In this document: positions 8,268 through 15,937 of the stretch, piece after piece
How the letters are laid out: each line of letters starts with the position of its first letter
Position numbering within the stretch: the first letter of the stretch is position 1
Assembly (NCBI GenBank): GCA_014190095.1
Contig: BJFW01000001.1
Location: 1 to 64,000, forward strand
Origin: Actinomycetes bacterium
GTDB lineage: Bacteria; Actinomycetota; Acidimicrobiia; Acidimicrobiales; Ilumatobacteraceae
DNA: 64,000 bases
Reading direction: 5' to 3'
Translations under genes and position numbers: made by a program
The notes under the pieces: generated by a model
The model's database searches: none
What the model was told of the DNA's origin: nothing
Seen by the model: only the letters and a program-made list of their open reading frames with translations

Positions 8268-8822
8268 ATGCGCATGGCACGCGAAAAGGTCTACACACGA
8301 GCAGGCGACGATGGCACAACGGGTCTGTTCTATGGCGGTCGTGTTGGTAAAGATTCCGCATTACCGCGTGCTTATGGCGCAGTGGACGAAGCGCAAGCAA
8401 TCCTTGGGTTGGCTCGTGCCGAAGCTGGCAAGGGCACCGAACTCGATGACATGCTCGTGCACATTTGCCGCGACCTCTGGGTGTTGATGGCCGAGCTGGC
8501 TACCTTGCCAGAAAATCGACACAAGCTTGTTGACGATAAAACACGTGTCACCGAGGTGATGGTGGAAAAGCTCGAACACATGATTGACTCGCTCGACGAA
8601 CGCTTTGAGCCACCAACCGATTTTGTGGTGCCTGGCCAAAACCGCGTTTCGGCATTGCTCGACGTTGGTCGCACGGTTGCCCGCAGGGCCGAACGGCACT
8701 CTTTGGCCGCAGCACCACCACCGTCGCAGGCGTGCCCATATCTCAATAGGCTTTCTGACCTGTTGTGGACCCTTGCCCGTTGGCAAGAAGGTGAGTCTTT
8801 GTCAGTTAAAGACGTCATCTAG
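8268..8822 (+). CDS. ATP:cob(I)alamin adenosyltransferase, PduO type
   Basis: This 184-residue enzyme transfers the adenosyl group of ATP to cob(I)alamin, making adenosylcobalamin. The PduO/MMAB signatures are clear: the N-terminal ATP loop YTRAGDDGTTGLFYGGRV, then AYGAVDEAQA, and a C-terminal helix with ARRAERHSL and the LNRLSDLLW stretch. Length is normal. The start is the ATG at 8268; a second ATG two codons later is possible. A gene for a probable adenosylcobalamin-sensing regulator lies 3.4 kb downstream. No cobalamin riboswitch is seen in the short leader. Confidence 0.94.
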   Translation: MRMAREKVYTRAGDDGTTGLFYGGRVGKDSALPRAYGAVDEAQAILGLARAEAGKGTELDDMLVHICRDLWVLMAELATLPENRHKLVDDKTRVTEVMVEKLEHMIDSLDERFEPPTDFVVPGQNRVSALLDVGRTVARRAERHSLAAAPPPSQACPYLNRLSDLLWTLARWQEGESLSVKDVI

Positions 8823-8861
8823 TTACCATTTACTGAGTATTCACACATAAGGAGACCTGTC

Positions 8862-10316
8862 ATGGCACTCAATTTTGAAGTCGTCGCCAAATCCCCAGCA
8901 ACCGCAAAGGCTGTTGGCATTCCCGTAGCGAGTGAAGGTGCATTGCCGAAAGAGGTAACACTTTCGCGCGCAAATCTTGAAACTTTAGGGTTCACCGGCA
9001 AGGTCGGTCAGACCTATGTTGTGCCAGCAGAAAAAGGCGCAGTCAGCATTTTGATTGGTGTTGGCGTGGTGTCAAAGCTAGACACGGCATCGTTGCGCAA
9101 AGCAGCAGCAGCGCTCGCTCGCGCAGCAACGGGATTTGAATCGGTAAGCACCACGCTTGCAAACATCGGTCGTCTTGATCGCAAAGTTGCAGCGCAGGTA
9201 GTTGTAGAAGGAATGTCACTTGCAACGCACCGATATACCGACTTGAAGACAGTTGACAAAAAAACTCCAAAGCTTGCAACTGTTTCACTCGTTGGAACTG
9301 GAGCCGCAACAACGAGTGGTGTGAAGCGCGGACAGGTTATTGCTAACGCCACAAACATGGCACGCGACTTTGCGAACATGCCACCTGCATATTTGACAGC
9401 AACAATTTTTGCGAACAAGGCAGTAGAAATTGCTGGGCAAACTGGACTTAAGGTTGAAGTGTTCAACAAAGATCAACTGCTCGCCATGGGTTGCGGCGGA
9501 ATCGTTGGAGTGAACCGCGGAAGCGTTGAACCTCCACGCATGGTTCGACTGACATACAAGCCAACTGGTGCAAAAGGTAAGCCACACCTCGTTCTTGTTG
9601 GTAAGGGCGTCATGTACGACTCTGGTGGCATTTCACTGAAGCCATCAGACCCATCACACGCAATGATGAAAGGCGACATGAGTGGCGCTGCTGCTGTGCT
9701 TGCCACTATGAGCACGCTCAAGGCGTTGGGTTGCACAAACCAAGTAACGGGTTACCTCATGTGCACCGACAACCTTCCTTCGGGAAGCGCAATGGCAATG
9801 GGTGAAGTGCTCACCATGCGCAACGGCAAGACTGTAGAAATTCACAACACCGACGCAGAAGGTCGCTTGATCCTTGCCGATGGATTGTCGCTTGCAGCCG
9901 AGCAGAAGCCAGACGCCATTGTCGACATTGCAACTCTCACGGGAGCATGCCAGCGTGCACTTGGAAACGGTATGGCTGGCGTCATGGGCAACAATCAAAA
10001 GTGGATTGATCAATTGACAGCAGCCGCAGAACGCACCTCAGACAAGTTGTGGCAGCTTCCGCTTGAGCGCGAATACCGCTCAGCACTTGATTCCTATGTT
10101 GCCGACATGAAAAACGTTGGTGGTGAAGCAGGCGCAATTACTGCAGCGTTGTTCTTGGAAGAGTTTGTTGGTGACACCACATGGGCGCACATCGACATTG
10201 CTGGACCAATGTGGACAGACAGCGACAACGGTTGGTTGCAGAAGGGTATGACGGGTTATGGAACTCGCCTGCTCATTGACGCAACGCTGAACTTCCGCCG
10301 ACCAGGTCGCGCGTAA
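8862..10316 (+). CDS. pepA: Leucyl aminopeptidase (M17)
   Basis: This 484-residue cytosolic aminopeptidase releases N-terminal residues from peptides using two metal ions. The catalytic C-terminal domain shows GKGVMYDSGGISLKP (Lys and Asp ligands), MKGDMSGAA, and the M17 signature NTDAEGRL (about residue 329) with its Asp and Glu ligands. The N-terminal 160 residues form the regulatory macrodomain-like part. A good ribosome binding site (AAGGAG) precedes the ATG. The gene is convergent with the acyl-CoA dehydrogenase, with a hairpin between the two. Confidence 0.96.
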   Translation: MALNFEVVAKSPATAKAVGIPVASEGALPKEVTLSRANLETLGFTGKVGQTYVVPAEKGAVSILIGVGVVSKLDTASLRKAAAALARAATGFESVSTTLANIGRLDRKVAAQVVVEGMSLATHRYTDLKTVDKKTPKLATVSLVGTGAATTSGVKRGQVIANATNMARDFANMPPAYLTATIFANKAVEIAGQTGLKVEVFNKDQLLAMGCGGIVGVNRGSVEPPRMVRLTYKPTGAKGKPHLVLVGKGVMYDSGGISLKPSDPSHAMMKGDMSGAAAVLATMSTLKALGCTNQVTGYLMCTDNLPSGSAMAMGEVLTMRNGKTVEIHNTDAEGRLILADGLSLAAEQKPDAIVDIATLTGACQRALGNGMAGVMGNNQKWIDQLTAAAERTSDKLWQLPLEREYRSALDSYVADMKNVGGEAGAITAALFLEEFVGDTTWAHIDIAGPMWTDSDNGWLQKGMTGYGTRLLIDATLNFRRPGRA

Positions 10317-10323
10317 TTTGGGT

Positions 10324-10343
10324 CGGGCGGCAATAGCCGCTCG
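10324..10343. terminator. Hairpin between convergent genes
   Basis: Eight base pairs (10324-10331 with 10336-10343, one G-T wobble) close on an AATA loop in the 30-base gap between two convergent genes. No strong T run follows on the plus side (ACATCAATCCTTTT), so it is a weak or factor-assisted terminator usable from both directions. Confidence 0.55.
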
Positions 10344-10346
10344 ACA

Positions 10347-11609
10347 TCAATCCTTTTGAGTGCCCACTTTGATGTCGCGGAATGCTGACTTCGAGTCGAT
10401 GCCGACGTCTTTTGGTAATCCGAGTACTCGTTCGCCAACGATGTTGCGCATGACTTCATCTGAACCACCGGCAATTCGCATTCCCGGTGCACCAAGAAGC
10501 AACTGACTCCAGGCGTACGTTCCCCATTCACCAGTGTCAACGACGAGCTTTGCGCCAAGAACGTGCGCAACGAGGTCGTTCATTTTCTTCTGGTTGTTTA
10601 CAAGTGCCATTTTTCCAATGGACATTTCTGGACCAGGCAACTGGCCTGCACGCATCTTGTCGGTGGCGCGCTGACTGGTATAGCCGGCAACTTTGGTGTT
10701 GATATACAAGTCGGCAAGCATTTCGCGAACGATTGGATCTGAATCAAGTTCGTAGTGGCGAATCATTTCGAGCAGGCGGGTGTACATGGCGTTTTCGCCG
10801 CTGTCCGCCGAACCGATTGATGCGCGCTCGTTCATGAGCGTGGTGAGAGCAACGTTCCAGCCGTTGTTCACTTCACCCAAACGATGATCGTCTGGAACTC
10901 GCACTTCATTGAAGAACACTTCGTTGAAACTTGCACCACCGGTCATTTGACGAAGCGGACGAATTTCAACGCCAGGTGCGCGCATATCAACGATGAAGCC
11001 GGTGAGGCCTTTGTGTTTTGGCAAGCCTGGATCGGTGCGGCAGATGATTTCACCAATGTCGCTGAACTGCGCGCCGGATGTCCACACTTTTTGACCAGTG
11101 ATGATCCACTCATCGCCATCTTTTTCTGCCTTGGCTTGCACTGATGCAAGGTCACTTCCTGCGCCTGGCTCAGAGAACAATTGGCAGCCAACAATGTCGG
11201 CTCGCCACATTTTCCGCAGGTACAAGTCGCGTGCTTTTTGTGAAGCGTGATCGAGAATGGTTGGCGCGACCATTCCTAAGCCAATTTGAAATACTCCGAG
11301 AGGCGCAGTTTTGTATTCACGCTCAACTTGGTTGTAGGCGCGCTCATGCGCATTGGTGAGTCCAGCGCCGCCATATTGAGTTGGGCCAGTGATCCATGCA
11401 AATCCATTGTCGAAACGCAGTGCCTGCCACGCCTTTGCACGACGAAGCATTTCTTCTTCGGCTTCCTTTGAACGTTCCTCAAACATCGACACATTGTCAG
11501 AGCCTTCGCCCCAAACGAACTTCTTTCGTGCTTCCTTCTTCTCAGCGTTGGCATCAAGAAAGACACGGGCTTTGGCTGCGTACTCTTCAACAGAAATCTG
11601 TTCAGTCAT
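10347..11609 (-). CDS. Acyl-CoA dehydrogenase
   Basis: A 420-residue FAD-dependent acyl-CoA dehydrogenase. Signatures include FSEPGAGSDLASVQ and WIITGQKVWTSGA (flavin and acyl binding), MNERASIGS, and the C-terminal GGSDEVMRNIVGERVLGLP. These match actinobacterial FadE proteins used in fatty acid or steroid side-chain oxidation. I start at MTEQISVEEY; the frame is open further upstream but would run into the divergent Nfu-N gene region. The catalytic base is not certain from the alignment I can do by eye. No other beta-oxidation gene is adjacent. Confidence 0.93.
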   Translation of the reverse strand: MTEQISVEEYAAKARVFLDANAEKKEARKKFVWGEGSDNVSMFEERSKEAEEEMLRRAKAWQALRFDNGFAWITGPTQYGGAGLTNAHERAYNQVEREYKTAPLGVFQIGLGMVAPTILDHASQKARDLYLRKMWRADIVGCQLFSEPGAGSDLASVQAKAEKDGDEWIITGQKVWTSGAQFSDIGEIICRTDPGLPKHKGLTGFIVDMRAPGVEIRPLRQMTGGASFNEVFFNEVRVPDDHRLGEVNNGWNVALTTLMNERASIGSADSGENAMYTRLLEMIRHYELDSDPIVREMLADLYINTKVAGYTSQRATDKMRAGQLPGPEMSIGKMALVNNQKKMNDLVAHVLGAKLVVDTGEWGTYAWSQLLLGAPGMRIAGGSDEVMRNIVGERVLGLPKDVGIDSKSAFRDIKVGTQKD

Positions 11610-11657
11610 AGCCCCAACGGTAGTTGGCGGGGTCGGTTTAGGTGAAGGCCAGCCAAC

Positions 11658-11670
11658 TAGTCTGTGGGGC
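11658..11670 (+). promoter_or_regulatory. Leaderless-type -10 element TAGTCT
   Basis: TAGTCT (11658-11663) fits the actinobacterial TANNNT -10 consensus and ends 7 bases before the ATG at 11671, which places the transcription start on or next to the start codon. No Shine-Dalgarno sequence is present. The same arrangement recurs at other genes in the window. Confidence 0.5.
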
Positions 11671-12135
11671 ATGGGTCAGCCAGTTTCCGTTACACAGAAG
11701 CCTTCAGTCACTCCAGGGCGAGTTCGCTTTGAGCTCAATCGCTCACTTACGGGTCAGGGGCACGAGCGCTACACCTCGGCCGTTGCATCGCGCACTGGTA
11801 AGCCATCAGACGTATTGGCCAACCGATTTTTTGAGACTGGCACAGTAAGTGCAGTCCATGTGTACGGCAACATGATCACGGTTGACGTAAAGCCTGGTTC
11901 AAGCAGTGATTCGCTGATCAAAGTTGTCGAGGATTTGTACCAATACTGGACGCCAGGAAAAGTCCCGCCATCTGAAGAAGAGCTCATGGCTCAAGCACCC
12001 AAGAGCGAGGCTCCTGCTGCTGCGCCATCGGTCGATGGAAGCCCCGCGCCAAGCGCGGCTGCCAGCAAAATTCCCGCTGCGCTATTAGCACGAAGCCAGG
12101 CAGCACTGGCTAAAGCCCGCGCAAAACAAGGCTGA
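11671..12135 (+). CDS. Nfu N-terminal (scaffold) domain protein
   Basis: This 154-residue protein has an Nfu_N-like domain (about residues 14-95), with the pattern SDVLANRFFETGTVSAVHVYG then ITVDVKPGS. In NifU/Nfu scaffolds this domain accompanies the Fe-S carrier domain, but here no CxxC domain follows; instead there is an Ala/Pro/Ser-rich tail (about 105-154). It may assist Fe-S cluster delivery or use the fold for something else. The start chosen is the ATG behind a TAGTCT -10 element; the longer open frame overlaps the opposite-strand dehydrogenase gene and is unlikely. Confidence 0.75.
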   Translation: MGQPVSVTQKPSVTPGRVRFELNRSLTGQGHERYTSAVASRTGKPSDVLANRFFETGTVSAVHVYGNMITVDVKPGSSSDSLIKVVEDLYQYWTPGKVPPSEEELMAQAPKSEAPAAAPSVDGSPAPSAAASKIPAALLARSQAALAKARAKQG

Positions 12136-12144
12136 GTTACGCAA

Positions 12145-12176
12145 ACTTGTACTTGTCGTGTGAAGATTCACGACAA
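12145..12176. promoter_or_regulatory. Candidate operator of the CarH-like regulator
   Basis: Directly before the start codon lies a tandem repeat ACTTGT (12145-12150 and 12151-12156) and an 8-bp inverted repeat, TTGTCGTG (12153-12160) with CACGACAA (12169-12176), 8 bases apart. Its right arm runs into the ATG, so a protein bound here would block transcription or translation of the gene. Auto-repression by the encoded MerR-like or excisionase-like regulator is a natural guess, not shown. Confidence 0.45.
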
Positions 12177-13012
12177 TGGTTGACACGGATATTTCGCTAC
12201 ATGATGTAGCCGAAGCGCTACATGTGCATTACATGACGGCATATCGCTACGTACGCGAAGGCATTCTGCCAGGTCGCAAGGTAGGGCGTAGTTGGAGCGT
12301 GCGAAAGAGTGACTTAGACAAATTCCAGCAAGGCGAAGGTTTGGGTGCAGTTGCTGAAGAGGGTAAGCGAACTCAGGCGCCATGGGGCGAGCGTCTTGAA
12401 GCTCGCTTGATTGAAGGCGATGAGCGCGGTGCACTTGAAGTATTTGAAGCCGTTCTACGCGCTGGGCATGATCTTGAGTATTTGTACCTCAACGTGTTGA
12501 GCCCAGCACTAATTGCCATTGGCTATCGATGGGAACAAGGTGAACTTGAAATTTTTGTTGAACATCGTGCGAGCAACATTGCAATGCGCTTGATGTCCCA
12601 AGTTGGTTCGCGCTTTGCGCGCCGAGGTATTTCTAAAGGAACCATCATTATGGGCGCTCCTGCGGGCGAAGAGCATGCACTTGCAATAGCCATGCTTGCC
12701 GATCTGGTGCGCAGTCAAGGATGGGATGTGCATGATCTGGGCGGCAACATGCCTGCAGGAAGTTTTGCGCAAGCAGTGCAACAGAGCAACGATGTTGTTG
12801 CAGTGTGCGTTGGCGTGACAGTTGAAGGTTCGATACCAGCTGCGAAAGAAACAGTTGTTGCATTGAAGAGTTTGTGCCCGGACGTTCCTGTGTACGTTGG
12901 CGGTGCAGCCATTCGCGGAGACGATCATGTGCGCGTGTTGGGAGCCGATCATTGGGCCGGCAATGTTTCTTCGCTGATTGATTCGTTGAATCAGCACGCA
13001 CGTCGTAAATAG
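12176..13012 (+). CDS. CarH-like B12-dependent light-sensing transcriptional regulator
   Basis: A 278-residue fusion of an excisionase/MerR-type winged helix (about 6-52), a four-helix B12-cap domain (about 70-150) and a Rossmann B12-binding domain (155-275). The light-sensing motif W-x9-EH is exact: W119, E129, H130. The lower axial ligand His sits at H167 (GEEHALA), close to the family spacing. In CarH, adenosylcobalamin supports a DNA-binding tetramer in the dark and light breaks the Co-C bond and releases DNA. An inverted repeat overlaps the start. The adenosyltransferase gene lies 3.4 kb upstream, and the SOS mutasome genes follow on the same strand. Confidence 0.87.
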   Translation: MVDTDISLHDVAEALHVHYMTAYRYVREGILPGRKVGRSWSVRKSDLDKFQQGEGLGAVAEEGKRTQAPWGERLEARLIEGDERGALEVFEAVLRAGHDLEYLYLNVLSPALIAIGYRWEQGELEIFVEHRASNIAMRLMSQVGSRFARRGISKGTIIMGAPAGEEHALAIAMLADLVRSQGWDVHDLGGNMPAGSFAQAVQQSNDVVAVCVGVTVEGSIPAAKETVVALKSLCPDVPVYVGGAAIRGDDHVRVLGADHWAGNVSSLIDSLNQHARRK

Positions 13013-13060
13013 CCCAAATTTGCTTGCTATTTTGCGGAATTGCCGCGGCCAGATAACTAC

Positions 13061-13086
13061 GAACATATGTTCGCTAAAGTGAGGGC
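13061..13086 (+). promoter_or_regulatory. LexA box and leaderless promoter of imuA'
   Basis: The palindrome GAACATATGTTC (13061-13072) matches the actinobacterial LexA site GAAC-N4-GTTC. TAAAGT (13075-13080) right after it fits a -10 element and ends 6 bases before the ATG at 13087, so the mRNA probably starts at the start codon. LexA bound here would sit on the promoter spacer. The dnaE2 promoter is almost identical. Confidence 0.85.
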
Positions 13087-13671
13087 ATGTTCGAGCCATT
13101 GCCCACACTGCCTGTTCCGTCAGAGTTGCGCGCCATGTTTCCCGAGGGTGGGCTGGTGCGTGGTCGCACCGTGTTGTGTAGTGGCGACGCTGCAGTAGTT
13201 ATGGCGTTACGCGTTGTCTCCAGCGCAACACAACAGGGTTCGTGGTTAGGCATTGTTGGTGTGCACAACATTGGTGTGCAGGCGGCAAGCGAACACGGTG
13301 TGGCGTTGCAACGCGTGGTGTTTGTGCAACCGGCAAGCAGTCGTACCGAATGGGTCAGCACTGTGGCTGCTGCCGCAGACGGCTTCGATGTGTTGATGCT
13401 CGAAGTTCCACACGGCATTACTGCAGCTGATGCGCGTCGTGTGCAAACGCGTATTCAGGCCCGGCGGAATGCATTGGTGCTCATCGGTGCAACGCAACAG
13501 TCGGCCGTGCAATCGGTGTTTCAACCCGATGTCATTATGAATACCGCAACAACACAGTGGCACGGCATTGAACGTGGTGCAGGGCATGTGCAAGGTCGCG
13601 ATGTGCAGGTTGCGGTAAGTGGTAGGCGAGTTCCTAAAGCGCGGCAACACTCACTGCATTTTGTTGGCTAA
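13087..13671 (+). CDS. imuA': ImuA'-like RecA-fold mutasome protein
   Basis: The 194-residue product sits directly upstream of imuB and is preceded by a LexA box, the usual position of ImuA'. It shows a RecA-like core: the start of the fold reads EGGLVRGRTVLCSGDAAVV (20-38), followed by alternating strands and helices. The Walker A position lacks the GKT residues (CSGDAAV instead), so ATP hydrolysis is unlikely. In mycobacteria ImuA' bridges ImuB, DnaE2 and RecA during damage-induced mutagenesis. Sequence identity in this family is low, so the call rests mainly on position and fold pattern. Confidence 0.75.
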   Translation: MFEPLPTLPVPSELRAMFPEGGLVRGRTVLCSGDAAVVMALRVVSSATQQGSWLGIVGVHNIGVQAASEHGVALQRVVFVQPASSRTEWVSTVAAAADGFDVLMLEVPHGITAADARRVQTRIQARRNALVLIGATQQSAVQSVFQPDVIMNTATTQWHGIERGAGHVQGRDVQVAVSGRRVPKARQHSLHFVG

Positions 13672-13679
13672 CGCTCGCA

Positions 13680-15305
13680 ATGAACACTGAATCAACACGC
13701 GTCGCTGTTGTCGCGTGCCCCGACTGGCAGGCTGTTGCCGCGCAGTGTGACTTGCATGCTCGTGGCCAGGTATTTGACGCAGTGGCGGTGTTGCATGCGC
13801 AACGGGTTATTGCTCGCACAGCAGCCGCTGCCGAGCAAGGTGTGCAGGTGGGCATGCGCAAGCGCGAAGCCCAAGCAACATGCCCAAATATGCATATTGC
13901 GGCGCATAACCCAGAGCGCGATCGGCTCATGTTTGAGCCCGTGGTGCATGCCATTGCCGAACTGGTTCCACTCGTTGAGGTGAGCATGCCGGGAATAGTT
14001 GTGTTGGCCACGCGTGGCCCTTCACGTTACGTAGGTGGTGACGACGCATTGGCACAGCGGCTCACTGTTATTGCCGAAACCGCATTGCAAAAGTTGGCGC
14101 AAGGTCAACGCATTCCATTTGGCGTGGGCATTGCCGATGGCAGGCTGACTGCAATGATTGCAGCGCGCAGTGCTGCATCGGTTAGAGCGCCGCGTGTTGT
14201 TGCGCCAAATGAAAGCGCGCAATGTTTGGCTGTGCTTCCCGTGTCTGTGCTTGCAGACTTCGCTGAAATTGATCGCAGTGTGGTGTCGTTGTTACAACGC
14301 CTAGGCCTTGCCCACCTTGGCAATATTGCTGAAATTCAACCATCTGTTTTGGTCGGTCGTTTTGGTCCTGTTGGAAATGAAATGCAACGACTTGCGCGAG
14401 GTCTTGACAGACATCCACCAATTGTTGTTGCGCCTCCACCAGAACGTGCAAGCACACATCGATTCGACGTGCCAGTAGAAGACGTGAATGTTGTTGTACT
14501 CACTGCGCGTGAAGTTGCAGATCAGTTAGTGCTGCACTTGGGTAATCACGGTGCAAGTTGTGTTCGCTTGCACATTTCGTTGCACACCGATCACGGTGAG
14601 CAAAACGATCGTGTGTGGTATCAACCCGAAGGGCTAACTGCTGCTGCCATGGCCGAACGAATGCGCTGGCAGATGGAGGCCTGGATAGCTGGCCGAGGGG
14701 TCACAAGCGGGGTGGTGCTATTCCGGCTTTCCCCAATAGGGCTAAGGGCTAGAGAGGGTCGTCAACTGGGGCTGTGGGGCGACAGCACCCAGGCCGATGA
14801 GTGGGCTTCGCGGGCCATAGAGCGCCTGACCAACATGCTCGGGGCAGAGTCGGTTCGTGTTCCTGAGTGGCGCGGTGGTCGCGATCCAGCCGAAGTATTT
14901 GCGCTTACGTCTGCAGCAGTTGTCGATGTTGAACGTCGTGCGTTGTCGCAAGTAGCAGCAGAGGCTCAATGGAATGGTGCGTTGCCAACTCCTTCTCCAT
15001 CTGTAGTGTATGACGACCCACTACTAGTACTGGTATGTGATGCAGATGGAAACGATGTAACGGTAAGTGGAAGACATGAGTTAAGTGCAGAACCAACTGT
15101 TGTGGTGTTGCAACAACAGCGTTACAACGTGTTGTCATGGGCTGGTCCATGGCCAGTAGAGGAGCGATGGTGGGACGCTTCGCGACAGCGCAGAATGGTG
15201 AGAATGCAGTTTGTAGTGAGTCGTAACGACACTGCAATAACTACACGAGCCCTTGTAGTTGTAAGGGAACACGGGCAATGGTGGGTGGTTGCTCGCTTTG
15301 GATGA
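13680..15305 (+). CDS. imuB: ImuB, Y-family polymerase-like mutasome adaptor
   Basis: A 541-residue DinB-like protein with the Y-family palm and little-finger layout but without the catalytic acidic residues: the second motif reads GPSRYVGGD where active enzymes have an Asp-Glu pair. A beta-clamp-binding motif QLGLWG is present at 362-367, matching the QLPLWG motif of mycobacterial ImuB. ImuB is the non-catalytic hub that recruits DnaE2 to the clamp for translesion synthesis. It starts 8 bases after imuA' and belongs to the same SOS-controlled unit. Confidence 0.9.
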   Translation: MNTESTRVAVVACPDWQAVAAQCDLHARGQVFDAVAVLHAQRVIARTAAAAEQGVQVGMRKREAQATCPNMHIAAHNPERDRLMFEPVVHAIAELVPLVEVSMPGIVVLATRGPSRYVGGDDALAQRLTVIAETALQKLAQGQRIPFGVGIADGRLTAMIAARSAASVRAPRVVAPNESAQCLAVLPVSVLADFAEIDRSVVSLLQRLGLAHLGNIAEIQPSVLVGRFGPVGNEMQRLARGLDRHPPIVVAPPPERASTHRFDVPVEDVNVVVLTAREVADQLVLHLGNHGASCVRLHISLHTDHGEQNDRVWYQPEGLTAAAMAERMRWQMEAWIAGRGVTSGVVLFRLSPIGLRAREGRQLGLWGDSTQADEWASRAIERLTNMLGAESVRVPEWRGGRDPAEVFALTSAAVVDVERRALSQVAAEAQWNGALPTPSPSVVYDDPLLVLVCDADGNDVTVSGRHELSAEPTVVVLQQQRYNVLSWAGPWPVEERWWDASRQRRMVRMQFVVSRNDTAITTRALVVVREHGQWWVVARFG

Positions 15306-15341
15306 ATATTTTTCACTCAGTCCCGATAGATTTTTCAAGTC

Positions 15342-15896
15342 ATGAATGTGAAGGCAAACGCCAAGTCCGATGCGCAACTGGTGCAAGAACTGTGTGCACA
15401 GTTCAGTGCTGCCATTCCATGCGACGAACGCGAACGCGAATCGGTGACCAAGTTTCTCGACATTGCACCAACTTTGGTGAAACCCTTCGATGAGTTTTCC
15501 GATCCAACACACATCACCGGCTCCGGAATCGTGGTTGGCGAACGTGGAGTGGTGTTGCACTTGCACAAGCGACTCAACATGTGGTTGCAACCTGGCGGAC
15601 ACATTGATGCTGGCGAAACACCGGCAGAGGGAGCCCTCCGTGAAGCGAGGGAAGAAACCGGTCTCGACGTAGTACACCCCGCAACCGGTCCTTGGCTGGT
15701 GCACCTAGACGTGCACCCTGGCCCGCGTGGCCACACCCACCTCGACCTGCGCTACCTGATGTACGCCCCCGACGCCGATCCGGCCCCAGGTGCGGACGAA
15801 AGCCAAGACGTGCGCTGGTTTGAGTGGGACACAGCAATCGATATGTCGGACGCAGGCCTTGCTGGCTGCCTACGCGCCGTTCGTCGCCTGCTGTAG
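15342..15896 (+). CDS. NUDIX hydrolase inside the mutasome cluster
   Basis: A 184-residue hydrolase with a complete NUDIX box G-x5-E-x7-RE-x-REE-x-GL: G86, E92, R100, E101, E104, E105, G107. An unusual helical N-terminal extension of about 55 residues precedes the domain. It lies 36 bases after imuB and just before the dnaE2 SOS box, so it may be co-induced with the mutasome. Pool cleaning of damaged nucleotides would fit, but NUDIX substrates are hard to predict. A TAGATT sequence 9 bases before the ATG could give it its own promoter. Confidence 0.88.
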   Translation: MNVKANAKSDAQLVQELCAQFSAAIPCDERERESVTKFLDIAPTLVKPFDEFSDPTHITGSGIVVGERGVVLHLHKRLNMWLQPGGHIDAGETPAEGALREAREETGLDVVHPATGPWLVHLDVHPGPRGHTHLDLRYLMYAPDADPAPGADESQDVRWFEWDTAIDMSDAGLAGCLRAVRRLL

Positions 15897-15909
15897 CCAC
15901 AGCCTAAAA

Positions 15910-15937
15910 GCGAACATATGTTCGCTACCCTGAAGGC
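15910..15937 (+). promoter_or_regulatory. LexA box and leaderless promoter of dnaE2
   Basis: GAACATATGTTC lies at 15912-15923 within a 16-base perfect palindrome (15910-15925). TACCCT (15926-15931) follows as the -10 element and the ATG comes 6 bases later at 15938. Box, spacing, -10 position and the bases up to the start codon match the imuA' promoter at nearly every position. Confidence 0.87.

Noticed and set aside
11389-11670. N-terminal extension of the Nfu-N gene
   Set aside because: The extra 94 codons lie over the opposite-strand acyl-CoA dehydrogenase and show no homology; the ATG at 11671 has a leaderless -10 element.
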